This document shows positions 9,002 to 64,000 of a stretch of 64,000 nucleotides of DNA, piece by piece. The notes under the pieces were generated by a model. That model searched no databases and was not told the DNA's origin. It saw nothing but the letters and a program-made list of their open reading frames with translations. Numbering within the stretch: position 1 is the stretch's first letter; every line of letters starts with the position of its first letter. The stretch lies in the NCBI RefSeq assembly GCF_964340395.1, contig NC_135558.1, positions 10,956,501 to 11,020,500 of the forward strand. The letters run 5' to 3'. The DNA comes from Glandiceps talaboti (Eukaryota > Hemichordata > Enteropneusta > Spengelidae). A program made the translations under genes and the position numbers.

Positions 9002-11689
9002 TATGCAGGAAAAAAATTATGCCCCAAAACGACTAAACTCAGCGTGTATCAAAAAACATAACCATAGGAATTCCGTCGATTTGAATACGTGTCAAAATAC
9101 TTGTTTGATTGCTATTTCAAATAAGGTCACGATTTGCGAATTGAGTGCACAAAAATGAAACAGAATAGAATAAAATGGAAGAGGAAAAATGAACCAAATA
9201 AAGTTCACAAAAATTTACGCCAAGTGATTGATATACAATTTTACATGTGTCATTAGCAAGGCGATAAAACCATGTGATATCTGAATACACAAATATCAAT
9301 CAAGTATGGTGCTGTATATAACACTTAATATAAAATACAATGATTGTAAGTCACTGGTGATTGTATATCCTCTGGTAATCCGACTTGTAGATTATAAAAT
9401 CAAATCCTCGCCAAGATAATCGTCTTATCAGTACACTTGTGTCAGTATATATACGTGACGTCATCACAATATCAAGACCAATGTTCAAGATCACCAATTA
9501 CTAGATAGTCGATAAGAGTATCTATATTTAACTAGCAATTACAAGGTGGTCGATAAATTTCCCTTATATTGTCAATTCGTTGACGTTTATTGCACTTGGC
9601 CTGAAAATTGATGTGGTGATATATATATATGGAAGTTTCAAGAGAGAGTGCAAATGTTTAATTTTAACTGCATTTGACCGACTTGGTACGTATTATAATA
9701 GGCTTATTGAAGAGTGTCTTTCAAAATCTAAAATAACCATTACCGACTTTATGACTGAAAGTGCTTTTTCATACAGAAGTAAAAACTTCTAGTGTTACCA
9801 TGGTAACATCGATATTACCTCTCAAAGGAATTCAAACCAATTACAATTGGTAGTTTGTGCTACTATCACGTGGTCAAGATGCCATCTTACATACTTTTGA
9901 GAATTATAAGAATTATTTTCGGTTACAAAGTGTTTCACATTCTATTGTACTCTATAATTTTAAGAATTGAATGAGAAATTTCTTTTTGCTATTATCAACG
10001 TTACCATTTTTATTACATTCATAGTTTTCGTATTTTATCATTTTTTTTCTGAATATGATAGTCCACATAAAGCTTGGCAATAAGACAACTCTGTGTATGG
10101 TGGCAGCGGTGGGATTGTTACTGAGAGTTTCAATATCTTGTAGGATTGTGAAGGAGTGGGATTGTTCTTTTGAAAACAGATGATTGAGCGAGGGTCACTG
10201 ATTAGAATAATGTTATCGGAGGCGAGGAGAGTCACAGTTTACATGAAATAACGCACTGTATTTCCCCCGCGCCCATTCCCATTCCCCTTCCCCTCCCCCG
10301 TATTTACTGTAAGATGAGAGGACGAGTCATGAAAAAATCGAAAATTAGAGAGAGGGATGATATTAACGATATAGTGCAAAGATGAATGACTTGTGGGGAC
10401 AACAACATCAAAACGTGTACAATGAAAAAACTAGTGTAACACAAGCCGACAGTTGAAAATACTTTACAAAAAGACTACTTTGTGGTAAACACAAAAGCAT
10501 AGACAGTGAAGGGCCTCGAGGCCTCCATTCTCAATGATAAATAGCAATTAAAACCCACATTATACATTTCTTTGATCCTCAGTCCATAATTTGATCATAA
10601 ATGTAGTCCTATATCGATGATACTAGTAAATTCTACATTCTCTCTTAGACATTGAAACATGTCCTTTAGTAACGAGTATGATAGGTGAATAATGCATTTA
10701 CGTGGCTTTTTAATCAGAGGTACATTCACCACTCCTTAGAGCTCTGACACTATCATCCATTTGTGCAGATATCGGATGAAGAATTGATGTATTGAGGGAT
10801 TGTAACATCACACGGTACTGTGAGAAATTCAAACATTGAGAGTTCGAGGGAATCACCGCACCATATATATAAATTGACGGTCAAATTACAACGTTGTATA
10901 AATTGATACCCAAACCGCCATTACGTCGCCAGAATCCCAGTTAATACATATTGCTAAAACTAATGATATATGATGGTTCACGATGTCTTGTTTGCTCAGT
11001 TTATTCTTAACCGTGTTATCGGAATGGATGTTCATTAGATAATCGCTTCAGGAGCACTGAGTGGAAATACCAAGGAGTGATATGAATCTCAATGCTATGC
11101 ATGAATGCATTTGAAGAATAATGTGTTGTGATTTAGGAACTCATATTGTATTTTTCCTCGTCTGATGTCACATTCAGTTGATGAAGTGTATAGTTTGCTA
11201 TATCAAATGACACAGAGAAAGTTCAGAAAATTGTTAGATCACGTGTTCACGAAATATTACTGCTACTTCAACCATCACACGCCATCGCTGCAACCACCAC
11301 CACCACCACTACCACCATCATCGTGCGCACCACCACCATCGCTGCATCACCAATACCATCACTACCACCGTCAACGTGCGTACTACACTTTTCCTCGCCA
11401 AACAGTATTGGCCCACTTTCACTTTTGTATTGATTTCAATATATGCTGTTTTCGACTTTTGGGGGCAAATTAATAACAGTCACAACTTTTAAAGAATAAA
11501 GAGTGAGTTTAATATGGTGAATATAATGCCTATCAAGCTACTATGTGTATTTTGGATCACAGTGTTAAAACATTAATGAAGGACGCCAACAAGCGTCAAC
11601 AAAATAAGTTCCTCAAAATTGTTGCCCTTTATTAACCACAACACAGTCCAAATACACCCTTTGCACCAATTTCCCCTACTAAGGAAGTT

Positions 11690-11963
11690 GTGCCACCTAG
11701 TTGAGATATAACTAGTTTTGCCACCTAGTTGAGTTATAACTAGTTTGCCACCTAGTTGAGATATAACTAGTTGTGCCACCTAGTTGAGTTATAACTAGTT
11801 GTGCCACCTAGTTGAGATATAACTAGTTGTGCCACTTAGTTGAGTTATAACTAGTTGTGCCACCTAGTTGAGTTATAACTAGTTGTGCCACCTAGTTGAG
11901 TTATAAATAGTTGTGCCACCTAGTTGAGTTATAAATAGTTGTACCACCTAGTTGAGTTATAAC
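11690..11963. repeat. 28-bp minisatellite, ten copies
   Basis: Ten head-to-tail units of GTGCCACCTAGTTGAGWTAT + AACTAGTT with few changes. Early units alternate GAGATAT and GAGTTAT; the last three carry AAATAG or a GTACCACC start. Units 2 and 3 are slightly shorter at the junction. Each unit contains an internal inverted repeat, CTAGTT...AACTAG, so every copy can form a small hairpin. There are no unique spacers, so it is not a CRISPR array. Confidence 0.95.
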
Positions 11964-14900
11964 AAATTAGGAAGTACTCTGACAAAGGTCGTATATACTG
12001 CTTAACCAAGCAAATAATTCACTGACAAATACAAAGCTATCACTGAAATTATACTACAGAAAATGATAGACAATTCTACTCTGAAGGTGACGTCATTTTG
12101 TACATTATTATTACGTCAAGCAAAGCACGTTATATAAAATGTGTTCATTCAATCAATTGTCCGTTTATTTATCTTTGTTTGTTAGTTTGTTTGTTCGTTC
12201 GTGTATTCATCTGTTTACTAATACAGATTTGGACACACAGATAAAATATAACGCGAGTACACAACAATATTTCGACTGTTTACTCGGGAGATGATTTTCT
12301 GTAGCATGATCCCTTATAACTAGGAGAAATGTCATATCAGACTGTAAAAACTCACCGTCTGCATATAAATGAAGTGGAAAGGAACTCAAATCCTAAGCAT
12401 TCGAAGAGATTACATGACAAACGAACTAGAAAAAATTCATTACCAAATTCAGTTTCCATACCTCAGATACAGTTGGTGTGAGTAAAACATGGATTCTACT
12501 TTAAACGTAAAATCGAGGCCATTTTTTCATGTATAACGGCTCGCCGTTATTACCAGTAAAATGGCATCTCGCAGAAAGATATGGAATGGTGGTGTCTGTC
12601 AAATAACATATATAAATCGCAATTACAGATGCTTTTAAAACACTGCAACTATAATTTTTGTGTAGTAACCATTTGAGATAAACGTGAATGTCTTACATAC
12701 AACGAATTTATTGATATGGAGTTTGGCCAGTATGACCAATAAATCAACATAATATGTTTTTTACAATTTTAAGTAATAAATGCGTAGAATATCGCTCTCT
12801 CTGCTCAAAAGTACGACTTTTACGACTGTAGAACTAACACGCCGACAATATCTAAAATCAAAATAAGGACTATCTCTTCTCGAATAAAACAGAATGCCCG
12901 TGTGGTTATTCGTAATTGGAATATACTTGGTTTTCAAATAATTAAACTATTGCCGGAACAAGACGTCATTTTATGAGCATAAAAAAAAATATATGTATAG
13001 GAAGTCTGTCTAGCAATAGTTTATAGGTTTATTGTTTGATTTGATTTGCATGTCGCCAACACTCTTTACAGATTCTATCAATGTCTCTTCACAACCAATT
13101 TTTCATTCGTGTTCTCTTGTTATGTTGAATTACGTAATTGGAACGTTTACGTCAAAAGAATCACTTACAACAAACCATTTACTTTAAATCCTTTATTGCT
13201 AGGTTAACATAACCCTTGAGTGATAATAATGAATGGCAACCTGGTTGAACCATTTGAAAACTTAAGGTTATTATAAATGTCCAATTTTCACATCTTCCTT
13301 TGTTAATCAAATGTTCCATTTCGACAATTTATTCCACTTTCCTCCAAGCTGTATAGTTCATTATATAATAAAGGACAGAATCTTAAACTGTCATTTCTGT
13401 CTGACCTTCTACCTTTGTCCATCATAACTGTAAGAAGATTGATGTTAGAAAGTCTTCCACATCCTTCTTCTTTTTTTTTAATTATTGCAAAGTCTATTTT
13501 CAATAATATAAATCTTGGCCTATTGTCAAAATGTTTACTAAATTAATTTAGTTCGGTTCGGTTCTGATGTTTCACCACTTTTCCAAACCGATGCCCCGTG
13601 CTTGTTGCTTGCATGCCAACCTGTACTTACACCTCTGTCTATATTGCTCAAGACTTATATGAACAAATCTTAAGATCTAATTTTGAACGAATCTTTATTT
13701 GCAATTCATGATATCAAAGCAATGAACAGTATTACTCTGAAATCCACTTTACGAAAAAAAAGAAATAAATAAATACAGATTGTCTGTCGAATAGAAAATA
13801 AAAATCTAAAGATTTTAGTTAAAAAACTGACCTTTTTATGTACATACCTCTGTTATTCTTCTATAAGTTGTTAAGCGTTTTTATATTAGTTTATATGTGG
13901 CAAGTCTAACTGTACTTTATCACAGCTTTATACAACTTTTAAAGATTATTGCATTATCTCTGTTACACGAATATTATTTATAGCACTTTCAGATTATTGC
14001 ACTTTTTGTGAGATGAGTGATTTATTGGCAATGCAAACTAAACTCTTTGTATAACCACTCTTTATTTTATTACCTTACTTTTTGCCATGGGGTGGCCTTA
14101 TAAGACTCAAAGATAGGAATTTAATAGGCCATAAAATATGTTTTTTCTCACATTACAGTGTAATATTATTATTAACACAATCTGGATAGCCAATATCATA
14201 TTTGTGATATGGGCATACTTCCTGTCTCAATTGCAGCGGAGATGAGTAACTGTACTTGTCTTTTTGGACCTAAATCTAAGATAATTGACAATACTATGTG
14301 TAATATAAGATATTTACGACGTGTGTGTGTGTAATGTATCATATGAACAAAGAACAACCTTGAGAAAAGAAAATATCCAATAAAAAATCTAAAATAAAGT
14401 ACAAGGAAGAGTGGTTACCATTCAAAAGTGTTTCCAGGCTGTAAAATATAATTTGATGATTTTTGACTTATCCGGAAATCAGAAATGAAATCATGAAAAA
14501 TACATGTTTGTTATTTAGACCAGCGTTATATGTGAGCTTATAATCATAGTACGGGTAAAAATGCATTGATGAAACTTGTGCGGTCAAATTCAAATTTTTC
14601 GATTTCCAAACGCTTCTTGTTACGAATGATATCACACAAACTCGGCGATGGTGATTCTATTTCTCAGAAATTATACATGTTTATACGGAAAATGATCTTT
14701 TTAGGACGAAATAGATATTCTTAGATCTAGTTTCCTATAGAAAGCATTCAGTGTCAAAGGAAACTTGATTGTTTTTCTATAGTTATGTATCAATTACGCC
14801 ATTAAATAAAGATAACCGCACGTTTTTCCCATTCAATACTTTCCAAATTAATAACGGTCACTATGGCAACACGTTTGATGCGTGGTCGACATCCTGGTTG

Positions 14901-15657
14901 CAGCTTTGCTGCGCATGTGTGGTACTGTGTAGAGTTCTCGTTGAAGGGAGGAGAGAGCTCGAGCGACTGGTTAATTGCGATGGATAAAGTTGTTAGGGTG
15001 ACTCGAGTACTGTTATTATGCCAATCGCAGCGCAACTCAAATCTTTGATTGAGTGTAGGAGATACAGTGATGACGTAAATTGGAAATTTCGAATGACTTT
15101 TTATTGTCAATACTTAAGACGCACCACTATTCCTCCGTTGAGGCATCCTTAGAATCTTACACCATACTTACAATATTCAATAACAGACTTCGTACCAATA
15201 CGAGGAGCCTTACTGCTGTGCGAAAGTAGCCAAAAGGCACTGATGAATGTGCGTTGCATCGGAGATAACTTTAAGTAACTGAACCACTTCTGTCGAAGAC
15301 CTCCGGCAATCTTAAATCTTGAGTACGCTTCAGTTATATACAAGGAGTTGTATCAGCTCATATTCAAATCCTTGAAACCAGAAAGAGTAATAGGAATCAC
15401 CAAAACAAGATGTTTGAGTTGTGACAATGTTATCTGTTTCCATAAATGATAACTATCCGGTACCATGACTATTAATTAGTACGTGTCTAGTTTGAAAATT
15501 GTTAACATAACTAACAGTCTATAATAACACAGTGAAGGTACTTAAGTACAATGATGCCATCAATGTTTTTTTGAAAAAACTGTAAGAAGAGCCCAGGAAC
15601 GTTTCGTTTCATTTACACTTTGTAAACTGGACATATTTGTAACCAAGCCCTTGAAGG

Positions 15658-59826
<44,169 letters not shown>

Positions 59827-62800
59827 TCAAACCAAAGCAGACCCTTTCCAATGTCAGTGCCATTCAAATTTTTTTCTTTTATTAGAATGAAGAGATAGTG
59901 ATTGTTTTTCATACGTACTGCTTGTTTCAAGGTACCGTTCACCGACTCTGTTAAATACATCCACACAGAGATCATTAAGAAATCGCATATTCCAAAAAGA
60001 TATAGCAAGATCGCAATTCCTGGCTATAATATGTCTATTATGGAAAGACGGGCGAGTTTTGATGTGTGCATTTGATGTCTGGAGATTCTCTGCAGGTGCA
60101 CTTTTCAAACAGACAAAATGAGGCAAGAAACTGTGTTCATACAATTTTGCTATCTTAAATCGTAGCGTGAGCAGTTTCTTTTTGGTTTTTGAATAGTTGT
60201 ATCGTACAGAGCATGATAAATGGTAATTTGAAACTGGCTGTCCAACTCCGGGTCAGTGTTTTTATTGCACTTCCTAAGAGAGTATCTCATCCCTGTTGCT
60301 TCTTTTACTATTCAATTGGATGCGACCCTTTTCAAATTGAAACCAAGGTAACGAATCACTTGAACCATGTGATGAGGGCGTGATTTAAACATCGAAATCA
60401 CACGGTCAGTATTTTCAAGGGTTTCATTGGAATTGAATTTCATCAAAAACCATTGTTATTTCAAATTGTATTTGGTTTATTTCAATAATTCTTCTATTGC
60501 ATGTATAAATGTATTTATAACACCTCGTTGTTGTGATTGGCTTAGATCGTATCACATGGTATGGACTATTAACCTATAGTGACCTCATCAACTTGCATAT
60601 AGGGTGCACTATTCGCGTTCTGTTTTCCCTAGGGCACTATTCATGTAGTATGGAAGACTTATCAGGGATTTGCTTTGCCCATGTAAAAAGTATGTGCCCG
60701 AGAATGCGATGCGTTATAAAACACTTTTTGCCTGGCCCTATTGGGGCACTAGTAGATGTCATATTACCCCTCGCACTGTTATGTAGCAGCTATTTCTTTC
60801 GGCTTTTGACCCCAGACAGTACGTAGTTGCTATATAAGAGCCCTTGTTGTCACATAGACGTCTGCTCGTGCCCTATAAGTGTAAGATATGTACCTGACTG
60901 TATATAATATTGTATATGTATGATAGTGAACACTGATCACAAGATTAGGACGGCCATACTTATTTCTATGTTTGTTATGACCCATCCGACTCGACATTTC
61001 TTCAATCTGGCGGAAAATACCAAATCGACGCCCTCTACGATAGGATTAGAAATAATCGCAATGTTCTTAATTGTAAGATGGCGACCCCATGACGAGCGCG
61101 TATCTGAGAGAAAATTGTCGTTCATTACTGAAATTTTGGATTTTTAAGAAAACAAATGTGTCAAAGTTTCCTTTGGACTTTAATTGTAAGTTCTAAGTCA
61201 TTCTTTTTTATTGTAATCTAAAAAAAACCAAATCGACTGACAAACCCATCATTGTTATAGTGTTACGATGAGAAACACAGAATTAAGTACGGGCATCTTT
61301 ATGTTAATACAATCTTTCTGTACATTCATGACAACTTTTGCCATCTCAATTGCAAAGGCTTGCGGTAAATTTACAAATCTAAAAATGTATTATTACAACA
61401 TTGATCTTTTGTCGTATTTATATTTGAAGATGTCATTTCGTATTTATTCTCAGCTAAGATTCTGCACGGGTACTAAAATGTTAACCAATACACGTACAAC
61501 ACAATTTGATAAGCTTTCGACTGCATGCAAACTATCAGTCTTGTTCACTATATTATAGATGGCGCTGTTGCATGTTCATGTCCAACCATAGGGGAATTCA
61601 CACACTGTTAGGTAGGACGTCGATGTTCAGCCCGTCGAGTACCCAGGAATGTCTTTGATTCACCGATATAATCTACGTTGCGCATGCGTTGTTACTTTGT
61701 TATATCATGACATATCACACACTCAGTACGGTTTGAACCATGTTGTGTAATCGGCATCATAATTTTTTACTATTTGAAATGAAGAAATTCGATGGCACTT
61801 TAAGCCCTCCTTAAGTCCGTCCTTACTGTCCAGATGTATAGGTTTTATCGATGGCATTCATATTTATCAAAAGAGAGAAAATCTCTTTCACAGAGTACGC
61901 GTTGTACATGGTTCTCAAATTAGCAATTGTTACTCATCTTTAGCATTATTCAAATTATTCACCTATTTTTATTCAAATAGTATTTCTAGGGGCAATTTTG
62001 TCGGTAAAAATACTTAAGTGTTTTCAGAAGAGTCATCGAAGAGAATAAAACAATGATACAGGTATTCGTGTATATCATTTAAAAGTTCACATTTGGCGAG
62101 TGTTTAGACGCTAATATTTATCAGTGTATTTCATTAATGCATCAAAGGCTGCCTACAAACAAGCTAAATCATTCTAGATTTTTTCATTGTAAAAATTGCT
62201 TGTCATGTAAGGCCAAATCATATAAATCATTGTTATTGACATGTATGTGTTACTAAGACTTGAACTTGAAAGATATCTTCAATCAGTACATCAAACATAA
62301 GACATTGAGCAGAGGACACGGATAATATCTGAAGACATATGAGATATGAACATCATCATCTCAGAGCGAAATCTGTAAGAAAATTTGAAAGAATTTTATT
62401 TTATTTAGAAATTTGAAAGAATGTATCGCTGAATTTTTAAACGTTCTTATTAATCATTGTGGAAAGTTATCACGACTGTTTGAATTGCAAGAATACATTA
62501 ACATAGTAAATGCATAATTTGCATAATTCACGAAGAAATCTTAGGACTTTTAGATTATGTACATTATCATTGAACGATGACCGTTTCAACATTCAACATA
62601 TATTTACGAATGCATCATTTTACGTGACATTAAAAAGTTTACTTGAAAAATATATTACGAGGTATCAGTTTGCAATTCTTTGAATGTCAACTTTTTCCAA
62701 ATTGTAAATACAAATAATATGCATATGATGGACATTTTATGGCATGGTTTCATGACTGTAAACATTTCTACATGAAATAAATTGTATTTGAAAAACATTC

Positions 62801-63233
62801 AACAAGTGGTAATGTTTCTTTTTCAATTGAACGGGTGGATATAAATGGTGATATTTAGATTCCAGGCTGAGAAGAAAGGAAAGGCCATATGTACATTGTT
62901 AGACTAAACGCTATCCGTAGTTTCGATTCTCTTCAATCTCTTTCTCGCTGTCTAGACAAATGGATGTATGTAGAACAACATTCTGCGCTAAATCTTAAAT
63001 TACCACCACCACTACTATCATATGTGGAGCCTGAGGACGTCATCACATCCACTATGTGGTACCATATATAAATTGGTTTCTGTTAGTTTGTTTGTTTGTT
63101 TGTGTGTGTGTGTTTGTTTGTTTGTTGTTAGGCTTACCTGTGTTCCTACACTGATCACTTTTTGTTCTATTAAATTACAATGTTATTGCCTTCTACAGAG
63201 TCAAAGAACATAGTTTCATTAATTAAGACAATT
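59827..63233. other. 3' UTR of the mosaic gene and spacer
   Basis: No AATAAA is found soon after the stop codon, so the 3' end of the mosaic transcript is not placed; the first good match is near 62044. A less AT-rich patch at 60530-60830 looks like a dispersed repeat but has no provable ends. GTAAGATGGCGACC near 61074 resembles a transcription-start (YY1-like) motif without a following frame. No gene supported. Confidence 0.45.
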
Positions 63234-63260
63234 TTTATTTCAAAAGAAAGACTTTTTATT
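63234..63260 (-). terminator. Two candidate poly(A) signals for the right-edge minus-strand gene
   Basis: AATAAA on the minus strand at 63234-63239 and 63255-63260, about 560-585 bp after the stop codon at 63819. The placement fits a 3' UTR end. No other support. Confidence 0.4.
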
Positions 63261-63818
63261 CACCCATTTGACAAAGGAAGTCTTACATGTACAAGTACTT
63301 GATAAAGTAATTAAAAAATCCGTCAGAAAACTCATAAAAAATATATTATTCATTATACTTAACAGATATCATCACTCCCAGGTTTATTCATGAAATAATG
63401 CAACTGCATTAAACACATAAAAAAAATCAGGATATTCCAAATATATACAGCTATGTCAGGATTAAATGAGGAAAGGTACAATAATTTCTACAAACGATCA
63501 ACAATTTACAGTACATGTTAAAACAAGGGATGTAAGCCATCCTGTCCATGAAAAGGTTATTTTCAGGGATTGTCTATCATACATGATACAACTGGATAAA
63601 ACTTGGAAATGACAGATAATAACTGCAGTGAACAGGAGCTTATGATAACACATCAAAAAGAAAGAAAAAGAAGTTTTAATCAAAATGTTTACAATACTGG
63701 ACAAATTTTTTCTCTTCATTTTATCTTTAATTATTTCAACAGACTGCCACGTGTTCAGTTCATCTCTGTAGAAAAACCACTCCAAATGTTTAAGTAAACA
63801 AGATCACGACACTCCCTT

Positions 63819-63994
63819 TTACTTTCTCTTTTCTACATAACTTGGCTTCTTACCATTCTTCGCATTAACTTCTACAGCTGTTAGAAAGAATCAGATTTGA
63901 TCATTGCACTTGTACATGAGAAAATAGCCTTACATTACACACTTTGTACAAAGTACTTACCAGAATTTTATGTTTCACCTTCAAACAGAATAAC
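63819..63994 (-). CDS. C-terminal end of an unrecognised minus-strand gene (two exons, partial)
   Basis: The last exon 63819-63877 has acceptor CTGATTCTTTCTAACAG and encodes VEVNAKNGKKPSYVEKRK then TAA. The preceding exon ends at 63961 with a strong donor, ATTCTG|GTAAGTAC. The split codon G|CT (Ala) joins LFCLKVKHKIL to the last exon in frame. A possible acceptor (TTTTCAG) at 63995-64000 would make the upstream exon only 34 bp, but the frame also stays open to the window edge. The C-terminus is strongly basic, as in many nucleolar or RNA-binding proteins, but I do not recognise the family. Matching phases, a strong donor and acceptor, and an in-frame stop support a real gene; the short length limits confidence. 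Confidence 0.5.
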
Positions 63995-64000
63995 TGAAAA

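Larger units (their letters stand above)
7001..15657. other. Gene-poor spacer of about 8.7 kb
   Basis: No convincing coding region on either strand. Contents: a T18 run (7682-7699), a decayed MITE arm (7406-7437), a TTAA-flanked dispersed repeat (8714-9001), a CCA-rich stretch (about 11281-11388), a 28-bp minisatellite (11690-11963), and otherwise AT-rich unique-looking DNA. The segment 14800-15110 is less AT-rich and has overlapping short ORFs on both strands; it may be regulatory sequence for the plus-strand gene that starts at 15658. Confidence 0.5.

Noticed and set aside
11690-11963. CRISPR-like array
   Set aside because: Units are contiguous with no unique spacers, and the genome is eukaryotic.
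14802-15110. Overlapping ORFs on both strands upstream of the mosaic gene
   Set aside because: No domain, no splice context and competing frames of similar length; more likely a patch of less AT-rich sequence.
60533-60826. 97-codon ORF in a less AT-rich patch
   Set aside because: Composition and recurring GGGCACTA words look like an old dispersed repeat, but no inverted ends or target duplication could be shown.
61074-61147. Transcription start and gene at GTAAGATGGCGACC
   Set aside because: The ATG opens only a four-codon frame (ATG GCG ACC CCA TGA), and no downstream exon was found.

Overview
This is a 64-kb piece of an AT-rich animal nuclear genome. The genes are split by GT-AG introns, introns and spacers are large, microsatellites are abundant (TA, CATA/CAGA, GT, GA, TTG/TTA), and there are many short inverted-repeat (MITE-like) elements. 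A ZGPAT orthologue and a secreted EGF/LDLa/sushi/LamG mosaic protein built from phase-1 exons point to a metazoan. The overall look (long AT-rich introns, frequent ACATGTA words) suggests a marine invertebrate such as a hemichordate, amphioxus or lophotrochozoan, but the sequence does not decide which. No prokaryotic, organellar, rRNA or CRISPR feature was seen.

Layout. (1) Positions 1-3180, minus strand: the first four coding exons of ZGPAT, a CCCH zinc-finger/G-patch protein; the rest lies beyond the left edge. Two short fold-back elements sit in its introns. (2) 3181-4475: spacer with a textbook MITE (8-bp target duplication, 3567-3683) and a second inverted-repeat element. (3) 4476-6551, minus: a 691-codon uninterrupted ORF for a hydrophilic, probably disordered protein that I do not recognise. 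(4) 6552-15657: about 9 kb without a convincing gene, containing a MITE fragment, one copy of a TTAA-flanked dispersed repeat and a 28-bp minisatellite. (5) 15658-59826, plus: one nine-exon gene, read here completely, encoding a 626-residue secreted protein: signal peptide, EGF, two LDLa, four sushi/CCP and a C-terminal LamG/ConA-like domain. Every intron is phase 1 and the exon lengths sum to an open frame ending in a stop. Intron 1 is about 32.6 kb and holds simple repeats, degenerate tandem arrays and an antisense 111-codon ORF (33032-33367) that may be a nested gene. (6) 59827-63233: spacer. (7) 63819 to the right edge, minus: the last coding exon and part of the preceding one of another gene, with candidate poly(A) signals.

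The genes show no obvious joint pathway: ZGPAT is nuclear, the mosaic protein is extracellular, the others are unassigned. The most distinctive content is the new-looking mosaic gene, the orphan 691-residue protein, the nested antisense ORF, and a set of non-autonomous DNA transposons including two TTAA-ended families.
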